Source of the DNA: Phyllobacterium sp. T1293
GTDB lineage: Bacteria; Pseudomonadota; Alphaproteobacteria; Rhizobiales; Rhizobiaceae
NCBI RefSeq assembly: GCF_020731415.2
Contig: NZ_CP088276.1
Coordinates: 1 to 64,000, forward strand
Reading direction: 5' to 3'
Length of the DNA: 64,000 nucleotides
Shown: one piece after another, positions 18,535 through 28,118 of the stretch
How the letters are laid out: the number at the start of each line of letters is the position of its first letter
Numbering within the stretch: the first letter of the stretch is position 1
Position numbers and translations under genes: made by a program
The notes under the pieces: generated by a model
What the model was told of the DNA's origin: nothing
The model's database searches: none
Seen by the model: the letters and a program-made list of their open reading frames with translations, nothing else

Positions 18535-18672
18535 ATCTTTCCTTAGTTGTCTTGCCCTGTTCGACGATCATTCACCGGGAGGCTCCGGGCCGCAGCAAAA
18601 AGTTGCGGAAAATCGAAACGCATTTCGTCCCAATTGGCCGGGCAAGGGCCCCGACGCTTAAGGTGCGGGCCA

Positions 18673-20130
18673 TCATTCTGACTGCACCTGAATGACTTTG
18701 CCGGGCTTGCCTTCGTTGGAGACTGCAATCACAAGATAACGCTTCTCATCTTTGTGTTTCGCATCGACGATCTGGCGGATCGGGCCGACTGCGCTGACGA
18801 TCGCTGAGCCTGCAGGATTTGTCATAAAGTTCGACAGACCTTGCAGCAAACCACTTCCATCCGGCTTATCCGATAGAGCAAGAATATAGGGCATCTTCGG
18901 CTCGAGTCCGGTGACCGCAGCCTGAAGGATCTGTGTTAGCCCCTGATCAAACAGTGCCACGGTTGTTGGTGAGTTACGGCCTTCATCCCGGCTTTTCGCA
19001 ACCAGCTTCAGATGGGCAGCTTCGCCCGCTACTCCAATGGGCACCAGATTTCCAAGGCCGTCACCTTCAGGAACGGCATTTGGTACATAGGCCACAGCTT
19101 GAGGTGCCTGACCAATCGGGATGTTAGCGATGACCTTGTTCGTCAGCGTATCGATCACAGCGAACTGGTCGGCGTTTTCCAGACCGACATAGACGCGTGT
19201 ACCGTCGCCCGAAGGCCAGATACCATGCGGCAGGTTACCGACCGGAATGGTCGCAACCTGTTCGAATGTGTCCGTGCGGAACACTTTGACCTCGTTCAGT
19301 CCGCCGATTGTCACATAGGCAAAGCTGCCATTCTTGTTGATGACCAGATTGACGTGATTGGTGATCGGCCCGGTATCAATGGTTTTGATGAGATCGAACG
19401 GAGCCTCGGCATTGAAAACCTGTACCTTGCCGGTGTCCTTTAGTGTGAACCAGACCTGCTTGCCATCGGGAGACGCGGCGATATTTGGACAAAATGGGCT
19501 TGCCTGTTTCACGTGGCCGACGATCTGATGGTCAGCGACCGTGATCACGGCGACCTCCGGATTGAACGACGAACAGACATAGCCGTATTTTCCATCGGGC
19601 GAGAAGATTTGCATTCCCGGTCCGGCGGCAACCTTGATGCGTGTCTTTTCTTCAAAACTATTGGCGTCGATGACGGAAACGTAGTCTTCGCCGCGTACCG
19701 TGACCCAGACCTCCTTACCATCTGGGGTATAGAACGCCTCATGCGGGGAGCGCCCGCTATAGGTCGTATGCTTGATCGCATTGGTGGCTGTATCAAGGAA
19801 AGTGATCGAGTTGGAACCAATCGATACAATGGCGAGCGTCTTGTGATCAGGTGAAAATCCCATGCCGTGGACAAGCACCTGCCCCTTATAGAGCGGGCTC
19901 ATATTGCCCGGCTGTGGATCACCAAGCCTGATGACACCTAGAAGCTTGTTATCTACAGGATCGGATACGGAGACGGTATTGGAATACTGTTCGGCGGCAT
20001 AGACCCGGTCCTTGTGACTGACTGGAATATCCGGATCGGAAGCGTACCCCGGTATCTGTCCCGCAAGGCTTGCGATAGGAGTAAGTATGGTGCCGGTGAG
20101 AAGGGCAAGGCAGAGAAGGGTGTGTTTCAT
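18673..20130 (-). CDS. Exported YVTN-type beta-propeller protein
   Basis: The roughly 485-residue protein begins with a signal peptide (HTLLCLALLTGTILTPIASLA) and is made of WD40-like/YVTN beta-propeller blades: repeated units such as SPDHKTLAIVSIGSNSITFLD, TPDGKEVWVTVRGEDYVSVID and SGDGTRVYVGLENADQFAVID. Such proteins sit in the periplasm and often act as binding scaffolds. The last 100 residues (from about LKLVAKSRDEGR) leave the propeller fold. ATG 20130 is chosen for the GGAAAG ribosome-binding site; the frame opens further at 20160. The DUF305 gene follows on the same strand. Confidence 0.85.
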   Translation of the reverse strand: MKHTLLCLALLTGTILTPIASLAGQIPGYASDPDIPVSHKDRVYAAEQYSNTVSVSDPVDNKLLGVIRLGDPQPGNMSPLYKGQVLVHGMGFSPDHKTLAIVSIGSNSITFLDTATNAIKHTTYSGRSPHEAFYTPDGKEVWVTVRGEDYVSVIDANSFEEKTRIKVAAGPGMQIFSPDGKYGYVCSSFNPEVAVITVADHQIVGHVKQASPFCPNIAASPDGKQVWFTLKDTGKVQVFNAEAPFDLIKTIDTGPITNHVNLVINKNGSFAYVTIGGLNEVKVFRTDTFEQVATIPVGNLPHGIWPSGDGTRVYVGLENADQFAVIDTLTNKVIANIPIGQAPQAVAYVPNAVPEGDGLGNLVPIGVAGEAAHLKLVAKSRDEGRNSPTTVALFDQGLTQILQAAVTGLEPKMPYILALSDKPDGSGLLQGLSNFMTNPAGSAIVSAVGPIRQIVDAKHKDEKRYLVIAVSNEGKPGKVIQVQSE

Positions 20131-20530
20131 TGGATGGTTCTTTCCAGCGGTCGTTGACAACAGATCGCTGACCGCCGGGCGTGCGATTTCCGTTGCTGTT
20201 TGACGAAGATTTCGGGTGTTTAAGCCGGGCTAACCGGACGACAGCACACCCGTGTTGCATGGTCAGTAAATTCAGGAGAAAATGTCACGCCTTCTTCTGT
20301 TTCTGCTGGCAGACGCAACTTAACGCTGGGAATGTTTGCACGCCAATGCCGAATTTCCCTCATTTTCTGCCATCCGCCGTAAGCAGATTGATCACCCCTC
20401 AACACGACAGCATCAATGACATGGCTGGCGTTGTCGCAAATTCTGTGACGTGATTTTGTTACTGTGTCTTTACGGCAGAATCAGAGGGGGTAATGGCATT
20501 ACTGCCACTTTGCTGCCCTTTTGGAGCCTC

Positions 20531-21598
20531 ATGATGGATACTGCAATGTCAGCCAATCATACAAACAATCGAACGAAATCTCATAGAGTTGTCCTCCTTG
20601 CGGCAGCGCCGGTTCAGTTGCTTGATGTAGCTGGCCCTGTCGAGGTATTCGCACAGGCAACGCAAATGAAGGCGAGCAGTGGTGGTGGTATTCTCGCGCA
20701 TTCGTCAGATGCACCAGCTTATGAAATTGATGTCTTTATCATTCCCCATGAGGGACAAACCAAATCATCGTCCGGCATAGGCCTCTCATCAACCATATCG
20801 CGTGACGAGTTGCTCAGCCGAAAAGAAATAGACACATTGATCATTGCCGGAGGCGAGGGCGCTCGAAATCGATGTGCCGAGCCTGAGATTGCGGGGCTCG
20901 TAAGTCTTCTTGCAAAGCGAGCCAGTCGTATTGCCGGTGTCTGCACAGGCGCTTTTCTATTGGCAGAAGCCGGCTTGCTTCAAGGGCGCAAGATTACGAC
21001 GCACTGGCGTTGGTGCGCTGAGCTTCACCGCCGTTATCAAGGTGTTTCTGTTGATCCTGATCCGATCTATGTCCAGGATGGCAATCTCTGGACCTCTGCG
21101 GGTGTCACGGCGGGAATGGACTTGGCGCTGGCGCTTGTGGAAGCAGATTTCGGGCATGTCCTGGCGCTGTCCGTGGCACGCGAACTCGTACTCTTTTTGC
21201 GGCGTCCTGGTGATCAAAAGCAATTCAGTTCTGTTCTGGCGGCGCAGAGCGCGCCGTCTCGCCGGCTCCGTGATCCGGTTGCTTGGATGACTGATAACCT
21301 CCACCGTTCTCTAACCGTTTCCGAAATGGCGTCGCGGGCATGTCTCAGTCCTCGACACTTTGCAAGAGCATTTCAGGCGGAGACGGGTATTACCCCAGCT
21401 CGGATGGTTGAAAGGCTGCGCGTTGAAGCGGCGCGCCGGGCACTTGAAGATGGGCGGGCTGCGCTGAGTATCGTTGCAATGACTTGCGGATTTCAATCCG
21501 AGGAGACGATGCGCCGCTCTTTCCTCCGGCAAGTTGGCATCCCGCCCGGAGAATACCGCGAGCGCTTCCGTTCATATCCGAGTTTGCTGATCAATTAG
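20531..21598 (+). CDS. GlxA-family AraC-type transcriptional regulator
   Basis: The protein has an N-terminal DJ-1/PfpI-like ligand domain with the nucleophile-elbow region AGVCTGAFLLAEAGLL, and a C-terminal AraC double helix-turn-helix (SEMASRACLSPRHFARAFQ and a second helix pair ending in SFLRQVGIPPGEYRERF). GlxA-type regulators respond to small nitrogen compounds; the ligand here cannot be read. The ATG at 20531 (or 20534) has GGAG upstream; the frame is open back to 20450. It is divergent from the YVTN gene with about 400 bases between them. Confidence 0.9.
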   Translation: MMDTAMSANHTNNRTKSHRVVLLAAAPVQLLDVAGPVEVFAQATQMKASSGGGILAHSSDAPAYEIDVFIIPHEGQTKSSSGIGLSSTISRDELLSRKEIDTLIIAGGEGARNRCAEPEIAGLVSLLAKRASRIAGVCTGAFLLAEAGLLQGRKITTHWRWCAELHRRYQGVSVDPDPIYVQDGNLWTSAGVTAGMDLALALVEADFGHVLALSVARELVLFLRRPGDQKQFSSVLAAQSAPSRRLRDPVAWMTDNLHRSLTVSEMASRACLSPRHFARAFQAETGITPARMVERLRVEAARRALEDGRAALSIVAMTCGFQSEETMRRSFLRQVGIPPGEYRERFRSYPSLLIN

Positions 21599-21691
21599 GA
21601 TCTATAGAGCGGTGATATACTTACCGCTCTGGCCTTCAATCCGGACATAAGTCCCGCGAGTTCGTCAGGATGGTGCGCATTAAATACCCCC

Positions 21692-22354
21692 TCAATCTGC
21701 CTGCATGTAATCCGCCACGCTGTAGCAATGGCTCGCCTGATAGGCGTTACGCCCCCGGTTCATGTGCGTCAGGTTGAAGGTCCGGATGCCGCGCAACACG
21801 CGGCTGTTTATGAGAAATTTGTGGATCGAGACGGCGCTGCGCACGTTGATGCCGAAAATGTCCGCACCACGCGGGAAGAAATAACTGACGTCCTCTGGCA
21901 TCGCGACGCTTTGCTCGAGAAAGGGTTCATCCACCCGGCTCGGCGTGGCCGAACGATCCGTAGTGAAATCCGAAAGATGCACGATGAATCTGGCGCGGAT
22001 ATCTTCGTCTTGGGCATAGAGCGTAAAAAGCTCCATCCAACTCGCATTGACGCGGATGAGGGGCTTGTCCGATGTCGACGGCAGGCAGGAAACCGACCAG
22101 TAGTAGCGTTCGGTCTTGCGGGGAATGGGAATGCAGCTTGGACCATATAGCGCGAGAATTTCCAACACTTCCTTAGCTTGCGGGCGACGAAGCAGCTTCT
22201 CAAATCGAGCGACATATTTGAAACGTTGTTCCATGGACTCCAAGCGATCGACCGTGTCTGGCAAGTCGATCTTGCCCTCTATCCAATCGCGCTGCTGCTC
22301 CAATTCAAGGAATTGCCGCACACCGGTAATTTTCGGGCGAGAGGTCGCTGCCAT
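21692..22354 (-). CDS. Hypothetical protein (220 aa)
   Basis: I do not recognise this family. The protein is soluble, with no signal peptide or membrane helix, and has a charged helical N-terminal half. The middle reads LALYGPSCIPIPRKTERYYW and the C-terminal part SYFFPRGADIFGINVRSAVS. Codon use and length support a real gene. It stands alone, facing away from the GlxA-type regulator's end, with a 236-base gap before the LysR gene. Confidence 0.6.
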   Translation of the reverse strand: MAATSRPKITGVRQFLELEQQRDWIEGKIDLPDTVDRLESMEQRFKYVARFEKLLRRPQAKEVLEILALYGPSCIPIPRKTERYYWSVSCLPSTSDKPLIRVNASWMELFTLYAQDEDIRARFIVHLSDFTTDRSATPSRVDEPFLEQSVAMPEDVSYFFPRGADIFGINVRSAVSIHKFLINSRVLRGIRTFNLTHMNRGRNAYQASHCYSVADYMQAD

Positions 22355-22590
22355 GTCAGAAGCCTTGCGAAATTCGTGTGCTCGTCATCGACTGACTCCT
22401 GCTTCCTTGCTTGGGTGTTTGCGAGTCTAAGCATCGCCCAATACGCCTGCGAATAATATCGCGAAGATAATGAGTTTGGAACGCCTATGCGGCCACGAAG
22501 ACAAAGTCGCATTGTTCGTTCGTTTGACCATTTTCACAAAAGCGCATCAAGACACTCACTGAATTGGACCATTTGGTAGGAAGTTAAACT

Positions 22591-23496
22591 TCACCTATTT
22601 GAAGGCAAAAAGAACGTTTGATGAAAGTATGCGCGGAACGCTTCCATGGCTGGTGTGAATTGGGCATTGCGTCTCCAGGCAAGCCCGACATCCATTGATG
22701 GAATAGGTTCGGTAGGCACGATGGTCTCGATACGTTTTCCTTCCAAAGACCACGGACGCAGAACCATGTCCGATAAAATTGTCACCCCGTGACCGTCAGC
22801 GACCAGAGAGCGTACCGCTTCCACCGATGAGGTGCGCAAGGTAACGTTAGGGCGATATGGTGTTGTGCTCCAATATCGAAGCGAGGTGTGTGCTGCCTCG
22901 TCTACCGTCAGCATGATGTAGGGCTCCTCAACAATATGTCTTAGACCCACCGCTTCTTTTGTTAATAGCGAATGCCTTGCCGGTACCCATAGACGGCGGC
23001 GCGAACTCATAAGTGTTTCCGTAGTAAGATCTGGGTTTATCACATTGGATGTGAGCAGAACGGCCATATCATAACGATTTGCCAGCAAACCTTCTTCTAT
23101 CGCTTCGCGATTGAGCTCAAACAATTGGATGCTGAGATTGGGCCATGCACGCCGCAACCGACCTAAATGCTGCGGCAAAAAATATCCGAACACCGTGTAG
23201 GAGGCAGCCACGGTTAATTCCCCCGAAAAATCACCGGCGGGTAACAGGAGATTTGTGGCTTCATTGACCTTATTGAGTATGTCATATGCGTGAAAGAGAA
23301 ACTGCCGCCCGGCTGTGGTGAGGTCCATCCCTTGTGCCGATCGATTGAATAATTCCAAGCCCACCGTCTGCTCAAGATCTTTGATGGCTGTGGTGATAGC
23401 AGATTGAGATATTCGCAGTTCTGCCGACGCTAGGGATATCTGGCCATATTCCGCAGTAGCCACAAAATAGCGAATTTGACGCAGGCTTAGAGACAT
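22591..23496 (-). CDS. LysR-type regulator of the divergent lactam/ureide operon
   Basis: The 301-residue protein has the LysR winged helix-turn-helix at residues 1-60 (SLRQIRYFVATAEYGQISLA, then LRISQSAITTAIKDLEQ) and the two-lobed LysR substrate domain after it. It is divergent from the pxpA-like operon with a 283-base shared promoter region, the usual arrangement for a LysR activator of the neighbouring catabolic genes. The inducer is presumably the substrate of that pathway. Confidence 0.92.
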   Translation of the reverse strand: MSLSLRQIRYFVATAEYGQISLASAELRISQSAITTAIKDLEQTVGLELFNRSAQGMDLTTAGRQFLFHAYDILNKVNEATNLLLPAGDFSGELTVAASYTVFGYFLPQHLGRLRRAWPNLSIQLFELNREAIEEGLLANRYDMAVLLTSNVINPDLTTETLMSSRRRLWVPARHSLLTKEAVGLRHIVEEPYIMLTVDEAAHTSLRYWSTTPYRPNVTLRTSSVEAVRSLVADGHGVTILSDMVLRPWSLEGKRIETIVPTEPIPSMDVGLAWRRNAQFTPAMEAFRAYFHQTFFLPSNR

Positions 23497-23571
23497 AAAC
23501 GCACCTCACCGTTTTTCAAAATACAGGGCAGAGTATTATCGATAAAATCGATGCAGCGCAATAAATGGCGA

Positions 23572-23587
23572 TCGCACATTGGTGCGA
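23572..23587. promoter_or_regulatory. Palindromic operator candidate between LysR and pxpA-like genes
   Basis: TCGCAC-ATTG-GTGCGA is a perfect 16-base dyad, 76 bases upstream of the LysR start and about 190 bases upstream of the pxpA-like start. It does not fit the strict T-N11-A spacing but is the clearest dyad in the divergent promoter region, so it is a candidate LysR autoregulatory or recognition site. Confidence 0.35.
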
Positions 23588-23779
23588 GGGATTGAGATGG
23601 ACCGATATAACCGCAGAAATTGTGGCTTGGGGGCGTCGACGCTGGTTCTCTCTCTATCTGATATTTTAATATTGAGTATTGCATTTTAGAATTTTTCAAG
23701 CGCCTGCCATCGTCGTATCGTAACAAAAAAGAAATGGAACACGAGAGCCGGAAGGTTCCCACGAATTGATGGAGGGACA

Positions 23780-24580
23780 ATGCCGTTATCGGCTGTGGAT
23801 CTGAATTGTGATATGGGCGAAGGCTTCGGTCATTGGCGTCTTGGAGATGCCAATGATGCCGACTTGATGCCGATTATCAGCTCGGCCAACATCGCTACAG
23901 GCTTTCACGCGGGCGATCCAAACTTGATGGATGCAACTGTCCGCCTTGCCGCTCAACATGGCGTCAGTATAGGTGCGCATCCGGGATACAGGGACCTACA
24001 GGGTTTCGGCAGGAGACGAATTGGCGGCTCGAGTGAGGAGACTGTCAACGATATTATCTATCAGATTGGTGCATTGCGCGAGTTTGCCCGGCGTTACGAT
24101 GCCAATCTTCAACATGTAAAGCCTCACGGGGCACTGTACATGGATTTGGCAAGTAATGAAGAAATGTCCCGGTTATTTGTCAACTCAATGCGAACCACGG
24201 CTCCTAACGCCTTCATCTATTGCATGGATATTTCGAAGACTTATCAGGCGGCAATAGAGGCTGGTCAGCCTGTCATTCGAGAGTTTTATGCGGATCGTGA
24301 ATATGATCGTTCTGGATCAATTGTCTTTACACGCCGGACCGCGAGGCTCGATCCCGGCCTGATAGCCGAAAAAGTCGTTCGTGCCTGCAAGGAAGGTCAG
24401 GTCAAGACCGTTGATGGCGATCTTATCGACATTGAGTTTGATTCCATCTGCTTTCATTCCGATACGCCTGGCTGTCTGGAGATTGCAAAGGCAATGCGTG
24501 CTGCGCTCATTGCCCATGGAATCAAGATCACTCCGGCATCCGAATTGGCGCACCCATCCAAGTTCACCGCGAGAGGATGA
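23780..24580 (+). CDS. pxpA: LamB/YcsF family protein, 5-oxoprolinase subunit A-like
   Basis: The 266-residue protein opens with the family landmark [11 protein letters not shown] and has [36 protein letters not shown] and [12 protein letters not shown]. In E. coli and Bacillus, PxpA works with PxpB and PxpC to open 5-oxoproline using ATP. Here it leads an operon that also encodes biotin carrier and biotin carboxylase subunits. The symbol is given by homology only; the true substrate may be another cyclic amide. GGAGGG lies upstream of the ATG, and the stop overlaps the next open frame (ATGA). Confidence 0.88.
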   Translation: MPLSAVDLNCDMGEGFGHWRLGDANDADLMPIISSANIATGFHAGDPNLMDATVRLAAQHGVSIGAHPGYRDLQGFGRRRIGGSSEETVNDIIYQIGALREFARRYDANLQHVKPHGALYMDLASNEEMSRLFVNSMRTTAPNAFIYCMDISKTYQAAIEAGQPVIREFYADREYDRSGSIVFTRRTARLDPGLIAEKVVRACKEGQVKTVDGDLIDIEFDSICFHSDTPGCLEIAKAMRAALIAHGIKITPASELAHPSKFTARG

Positions 24581-24582
24581 AG

Positions 24583-24825
24583 ATGTCCGTACGAGAAATA
24601 AAATCCCCACTTCCCGGCATTTTCTTCCGGAGCCCCTCGCCAGATAGCGAGCCGTTCAAACGCGATGGCGATGCTGTCGATAGCTCGGATGTCATCGGGA
24701 TCATTGAGGTCATGAAATCATTTCACGAGATCAAAGCGGGCCTGAAGGCCAGCAATATCAGGTTTCTGATTGATGATGGCGATGCCGTTATGGCTGGCCA
24801 ACCGCTGGCTGAGGTTGAGACATGA
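24583..24825 (+). CDS. Biotin carboxyl carrier protein (stand-alone biotinyl domain)
   Basis: The 80-residue protein is a single biotinyl domain. The attachment motif reads EVMKSF, with the acceptor Lys at about residue 45, flanked by the usual strands (SPLPGIFFRSPSP at the N-terminus; AVMAGQPLAEV at the end). It lacks the long Ala/Pro-rich leader of AccB from fatty-acid synthesis, which supports a specialised carboxylase. ATG 24583 has AGAGG 6 bases upstream; ATG 24577 overlaps the previous stop. It would shuttle carboxyl groups from the biotin carboxylase to the AHS1/AHS2 pair. Confidence 0.85.
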   Translation: MSVREIKSPLPGIFFRSPSPDSEPFKRDGDAVDSSDVIGIIEVMKSFHEIKAGLKASNIRFLIDDGDAVMAGQPLAEVET

Positions 24826-26219
24826 ACATCAGCTCTGTTCTGATTGCCAATCGTGGAGAGATCGCAGTGCGCATTAATCGTGCTGCCAAGGCATTGGGAT
24901 TGCGCACGGTACAGGTTTATAGCGCCGCTGATGCAAACTCTCTAGCGGTGAAGCTTGCTGACGAAGCAATCGAGATTGGGCCGGCGACCGCCAAGAAATC
25001 CTATCTGAATATCGACACGATTATTGCTGCTGCAATAATGGCCGAAGTTGACGCGGTTCATCCGGGTTATGGATTTTTGGCAGAAAATGCAGATTTTGCC
25101 GACGCCGTTATTGCCGCCGGTATGAAATTTGTCGGACCCGACGGGGCTTCCATTCGCCTGTTGGGGGATAAAGTTGCGGCACGCAATCAGGCCGAAAAAG
25201 CCGGAGTTCCCACCGTACCAGGTAGTGGTGGGCGTATTGCTGATGTCGAAGAAGCTGCGGCGATTGCTTCAGCCATTGGTTTTCCCGTGATGATCAAGGC
25301 TGCAGCTGGTGGTGGCGGGCGTGGAATCCGCGTCGCGCAAGATATTGACGAGTTCAAACAGCATTTCCCGCAAGCCTCGGCGGAGGCGGCAGCAGCATTC
25401 GGTGATGGAGGTCTCTATATCGAGAAGGCGATCCTGAACGCCCGTCATATCGAAGTACAGATGCTCGGTGATGGCAAGAATTTTGTTCATTGTTATGAAC
25501 GCGAATGCTCGTTGCAGCGGCGCCGACAAAAAGTATGGGAAGAAGCACCCGCTGTTGGCCTTCCCGAATCCGTGCGCCAACGCCTGTGTGATAGTGCCGT
25601 CTCACTGGCACGCTCAGTTGGATATAGTGGTGCTGGAACGGTCGAATATCTCTACGATGAAGCCAGCCAGAAGTTTTATTTCCTTGAGGTCAATACGCGT
25701 ATTCAGGTCGAACATCCCGTCACCGAGATGATCACCGGGCTCGACCTTGTGCAGGAAATGCTTCGGATTGCTGGTGGAGAGACACTGTCCGTTCGCCAGC
25801 AGGATATTGCAATCAAAGGCCATGCAATCGAATGCCGGATTAACGCTGAAGATCCATCAAAAGACTTCATGCCTTTTCCCGGTACGATAGACCGGATCAG
25901 CGTGCCGGTGGGCAAGGATATTCGCTTCGACACCATGCTTTTTCAAGGTTATGTGGTTCCACCGTTCTACGACTCTCTCTTGGGAAAACTCATCGTCCAT
26001 GGTGCCGATCGCGCCCAATGTTTGGCAAGGCTAACAGTGGCATTGAGCGAGTTGAAAATCGACGGAATTCCAACAACGATACCGCTGCATGCCGCTCTTG
26101 CGAAGGACCCCGATATCGCCATCGGCCATTTCCACACACGGTTCCTGGAAAACTGGCTCGAAACCAGATTTAATCCGCCTGCGTCGTCAGACCAAGCATA
26201 CCGGGAGGCTACTGGATGA
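24822..26219 (+). CDS. Biotin carboxylase subunit (AccC-like)
   Basis: The 465-residue protein uses ATP and bicarbonate to carboxylate biotin. It shows the N-terminal domain (VLIANRGEIAVRINRAAKAL), the glycine-rich ATP-grasp loop KAAAGGGGRGIR, and the C-terminal active-site region FLEVNTRIQVEHPVTE. Its length matches AccC. It lies inside the pxp-like operon with four-base overlaps on both sides (ATGA), so it serves this pathway rather than fatty-acid synthesis. Confidence 0.93.
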   Translation: MNISSVLIANRGEIAVRINRAAKALGLRTVQVYSAADANSLAVKLADEAIEIGPATAKKSYLNIDTIIAAAIMAEVDAVHPGYGFLAENADFADAVIAAGMKFVGPDGASIRLLGDKVAARNQAEKAGVPTVPGSGGRIADVEEAAAIASAIGFPVMIKAAAGGGGRGIRVAQDIDEFKQHFPQASAEAAAAFGDGGLYIEKAILNARHIEVQMLGDGKNFVHCYERECSLQRRRQKVWEEAPAVGLPESVRQRLCDSAVSLARSVGYSGAGTVEYLYDEASQKFYFLEVNTRIQVEHPVTEMITGLDLVQEMLRIAGGETLSVRQQDIAIKGHAIECRINAEDPSKDFMPFPGTIDRISVPVGKDIRFDTMLFQGYVVPPFYDSLLGKLIVHGADRAQCLARLTVALSELKIDGIPTTIPLHAALAKDPDIAIGHFHTRFLENWLETRFNPPASSDQAYREATG

Positions 26220-27091
26220 AAACCCGATATTCATTTGGTGGAGACGAACATCTCTTTGTCGAGTGCGCCGAGAGCATGTCACTTGAGGCCTTTTTCAAAA
26301 GCCTCTCCATGACAAATGCCATCCGCGAAAGTGGCATCAAAGGGGTGACGGAAATCTGCCCGGCCAATGCTTCTTTCCAGATAAAATTCAATCCCGATCA
26401 AATTAAGCCTGACGACGTACTTTCCGAAGTACAGGTCATTGAAAAAGCCGCTGATAAGGCTGAGCCGACAATCAAGACCCGGATCATCGAGATTCCCGTC
26501 TTCTATGAAGACCCTTGGACCTACGAGACCCTGATGCGGTTTCGCGAGCGGCATCAGGACCCGAGTTTGACTGATCTGGAATATGCAGCACGCATAAATA
26601 ATCTTGACGGTGTCGGCGATTTCATCAACGCGCACAGCGGCTCGCCATGGTTTGTATCGATGGTGGGTTTCGTTGCCGGCCTGCCCTTCATGTATCAGAT
26701 GGTCGATAAGCCGAAACAGTTGCAGGTGCCCAAATATCTTCGACCCCGAACAGACACGCCCAAACTGACCATCGGTCATGGCGGCTGCTTCTCCTGCATT
26801 TATTCAGTTCGCGGCGCTGGCGGTTATCAGATGTTCGGTGTTACGCCGATGCCGATTTTTGACCCCGAGCAAAAGACGAGCTACCTGCGCGACTTCATGG
26901 TGTTCTTCCGTCCGGGGGATATTGTCAAATACAGACCGATAGCACGCGAAGAATATGACGCGATACTTGGAGACGTATCCGCCGGACAATTCGTTCCGAA
27001 AATGCGTGACGTTACATTCGATTTGAGAGAATTCCAAAAAGATACCAATGGCTACAACGCCAGGCTGGAGGGAATGATCAATGGTTATTAA
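26216..27091 (+). CDS. AHS1/KipI-type carboxyltransferase-hydrolase subunit (PxpB-like)
   Basis: The 291-residue protein belongs to the allophanate hydrolase subunit 1 / KipI / PxpB group, visible in GFVAGLPFMYQM, the VPKYLRPRTDTPKLTIGHGG turn and YQMFGVTPMPIFDP. It is longer than E. coli PxpB (about 218 residues), and the usual glycine-rich loop before the YPV-like strand is replaced by HGGCFSCIYSVRGAGGYQ. The same fold forms half of the carboxyltransferase domain in urea carboxylase. With the biotin proteins upstream and AHS2 downstream, a split urea-carboxylase-like enzyme is likely. ATGA overlap at the start; 11-base overlap with the next gene. Confidence 0.85.
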   Translation: MKTRYSFGGDEHLFVECAESMSLEAFFKSLSMTNAIRESGIKGVTEICPANASFQIKFNPDQIKPDDVLSEVQVIEKAADKAEPTIKTRIIEIPVFYEDPWTYETLMRFRERHQDPSLTDLEYAARINNLDGVGDFINAHSGSPWFVSMVGFVAGLPFMYQMVDKPKQLQVPKYLRPRTDTPKLTIGHGGCFSCIYSVRGAGGYQMFGVTPMPIFDPEQKTSYLRDFMVFFRPGDIVKYRPIAREEYDAILGDVSAGQFVPKMRDVTFDLREFQKDTNGYNARLEGMINGY

Positions 27092-28052
27092 GGTCATCAA
27101 TCCGGGCTTATCGACAACAATCCAAGATCTCGGCCGCCCCGGTTACTTTCATCTTGGCATTCCGCTCGGCGGCGCCATGGATCGCCTTGCTTTACGCGCT
27201 GCCAATCTTCTCGTTGGCAATGACGAGGGTGCGGCTTGCCTTGAAGCTGTGTTTGTAGGTCCGGAACTTGAATTCGCCAAAGAAACGGTGATTGCAGTTA
27301 CTGGCGCAGACATGCCAATGAAAATTGACGGCGAGGAAAAGCCGGGTTGGACGGTAATCAAGGTCAAATCCGGACAAACGCTTAGCTTTGATTTTCTGAG
27401 CAAAGGTGCTCGGATTTATATCGCCGTCGCTGGTGGTATAGATGTTCCCATCGTCCTTGGCAGTCGATCGACTTACATCATAGGTGCGTTGGGAGGTTTC
27501 CGGGGACGGGCAATTGCCAACAACGACCAACTGCCAATTGGCCCTTCAGGACGATTGAGCGAGGGGGCAAGTCTGGAAGGCTCTCTCCGGCCAAAGATGG
27601 CCACGCCAGCGGAGCTTCGCGTTCTGCCTGGGCTCTACTGGCATCGGTTACAAAAGATATCGATGGGCAGCTTTTTCGATGATCAATGGAAAGTTGCCTC
27701 AGAAGCCGATCGCATGGGATACCGGTTCCGTGGTGGACGAGCTTTGCAGTTTGTCGATCGTGAGCCACCCTTTGGTGCTGGCTCTGATCCATCGAATATT
27801 GTCGACAGTTGTTATCCTTACGGTTCCATTCAGGTGCCTGGTGGAACTGAACCGATTATCCTTCATCGGGATGCGGTTTCCGGCGGTGGTTACTGCACCA
27901 TAGGTACTGTCATTTCCGCTGATATGGACATGATCGGGCAGATGCAACCCAACACTCCAACGAGATTTGTCGAAGTTGACATGAAGATGGCGCTGGCCGC
28001 GCGAGCCCACCGTGCCGCTCTGCTCCAGAGTATCAGGCATGCATTAGCCTAA
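27081..28052 (+). CDS. pxpC: AHS2/KipA-type carboxyltransferase subunit (PxpC-like)
   Basis: The 323-residue protein is the partner of the AHS1 protein. It opens with INPGLSTTIQDLGRPGYFHL and continues GIPLGGAMDRLALRAANLLV, both classic for KipA/PxpC/AHS2. It also has the SEADRMGYRFRGG and QVPGGTEPIILHRDAVSGGG stretches. Together AHS1 and AHS2 match the carboxyltransferase part of urea carboxylase. The symbol reflects homology; substrate unproven. It overlaps the AHS1 gene by 11 bases and is followed, after 66 bases, by the permease. Confidence 0.9.
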   Translation: MVIKVINPGLSTTIQDLGRPGYFHLGIPLGGAMDRLALRAANLLVGNDEGAACLEAVFVGPELEFAKETVIAVTGADMPMKIDGEEKPGWTVIKVKSGQTLSFDFLSKGARIYIAVAGGIDVPIVLGSRSTYIIGALGGFRGRAIANNDQLPIGPSGRLSEGASLEGSLRPKMATPAELRVLPGLYWHRLQKISMGSFFDDQWKVASEADRMGYRFRGGRALQFVDREPPFGAGSDPSNIVDSCYPYGSIQVPGGTEPIILHRDAVSGGGYCTIGTVISADMDMIGQMQPNTPTRFVEVDMKMALAARAHRAALLQSIRHALA

Positions 28053-28118
28053 AGATATATCCGGTCTGAATATCGACTGGCGTTTAGCTGCATTCAAAAA
28101 ATATAAAAAAGGGGAATT

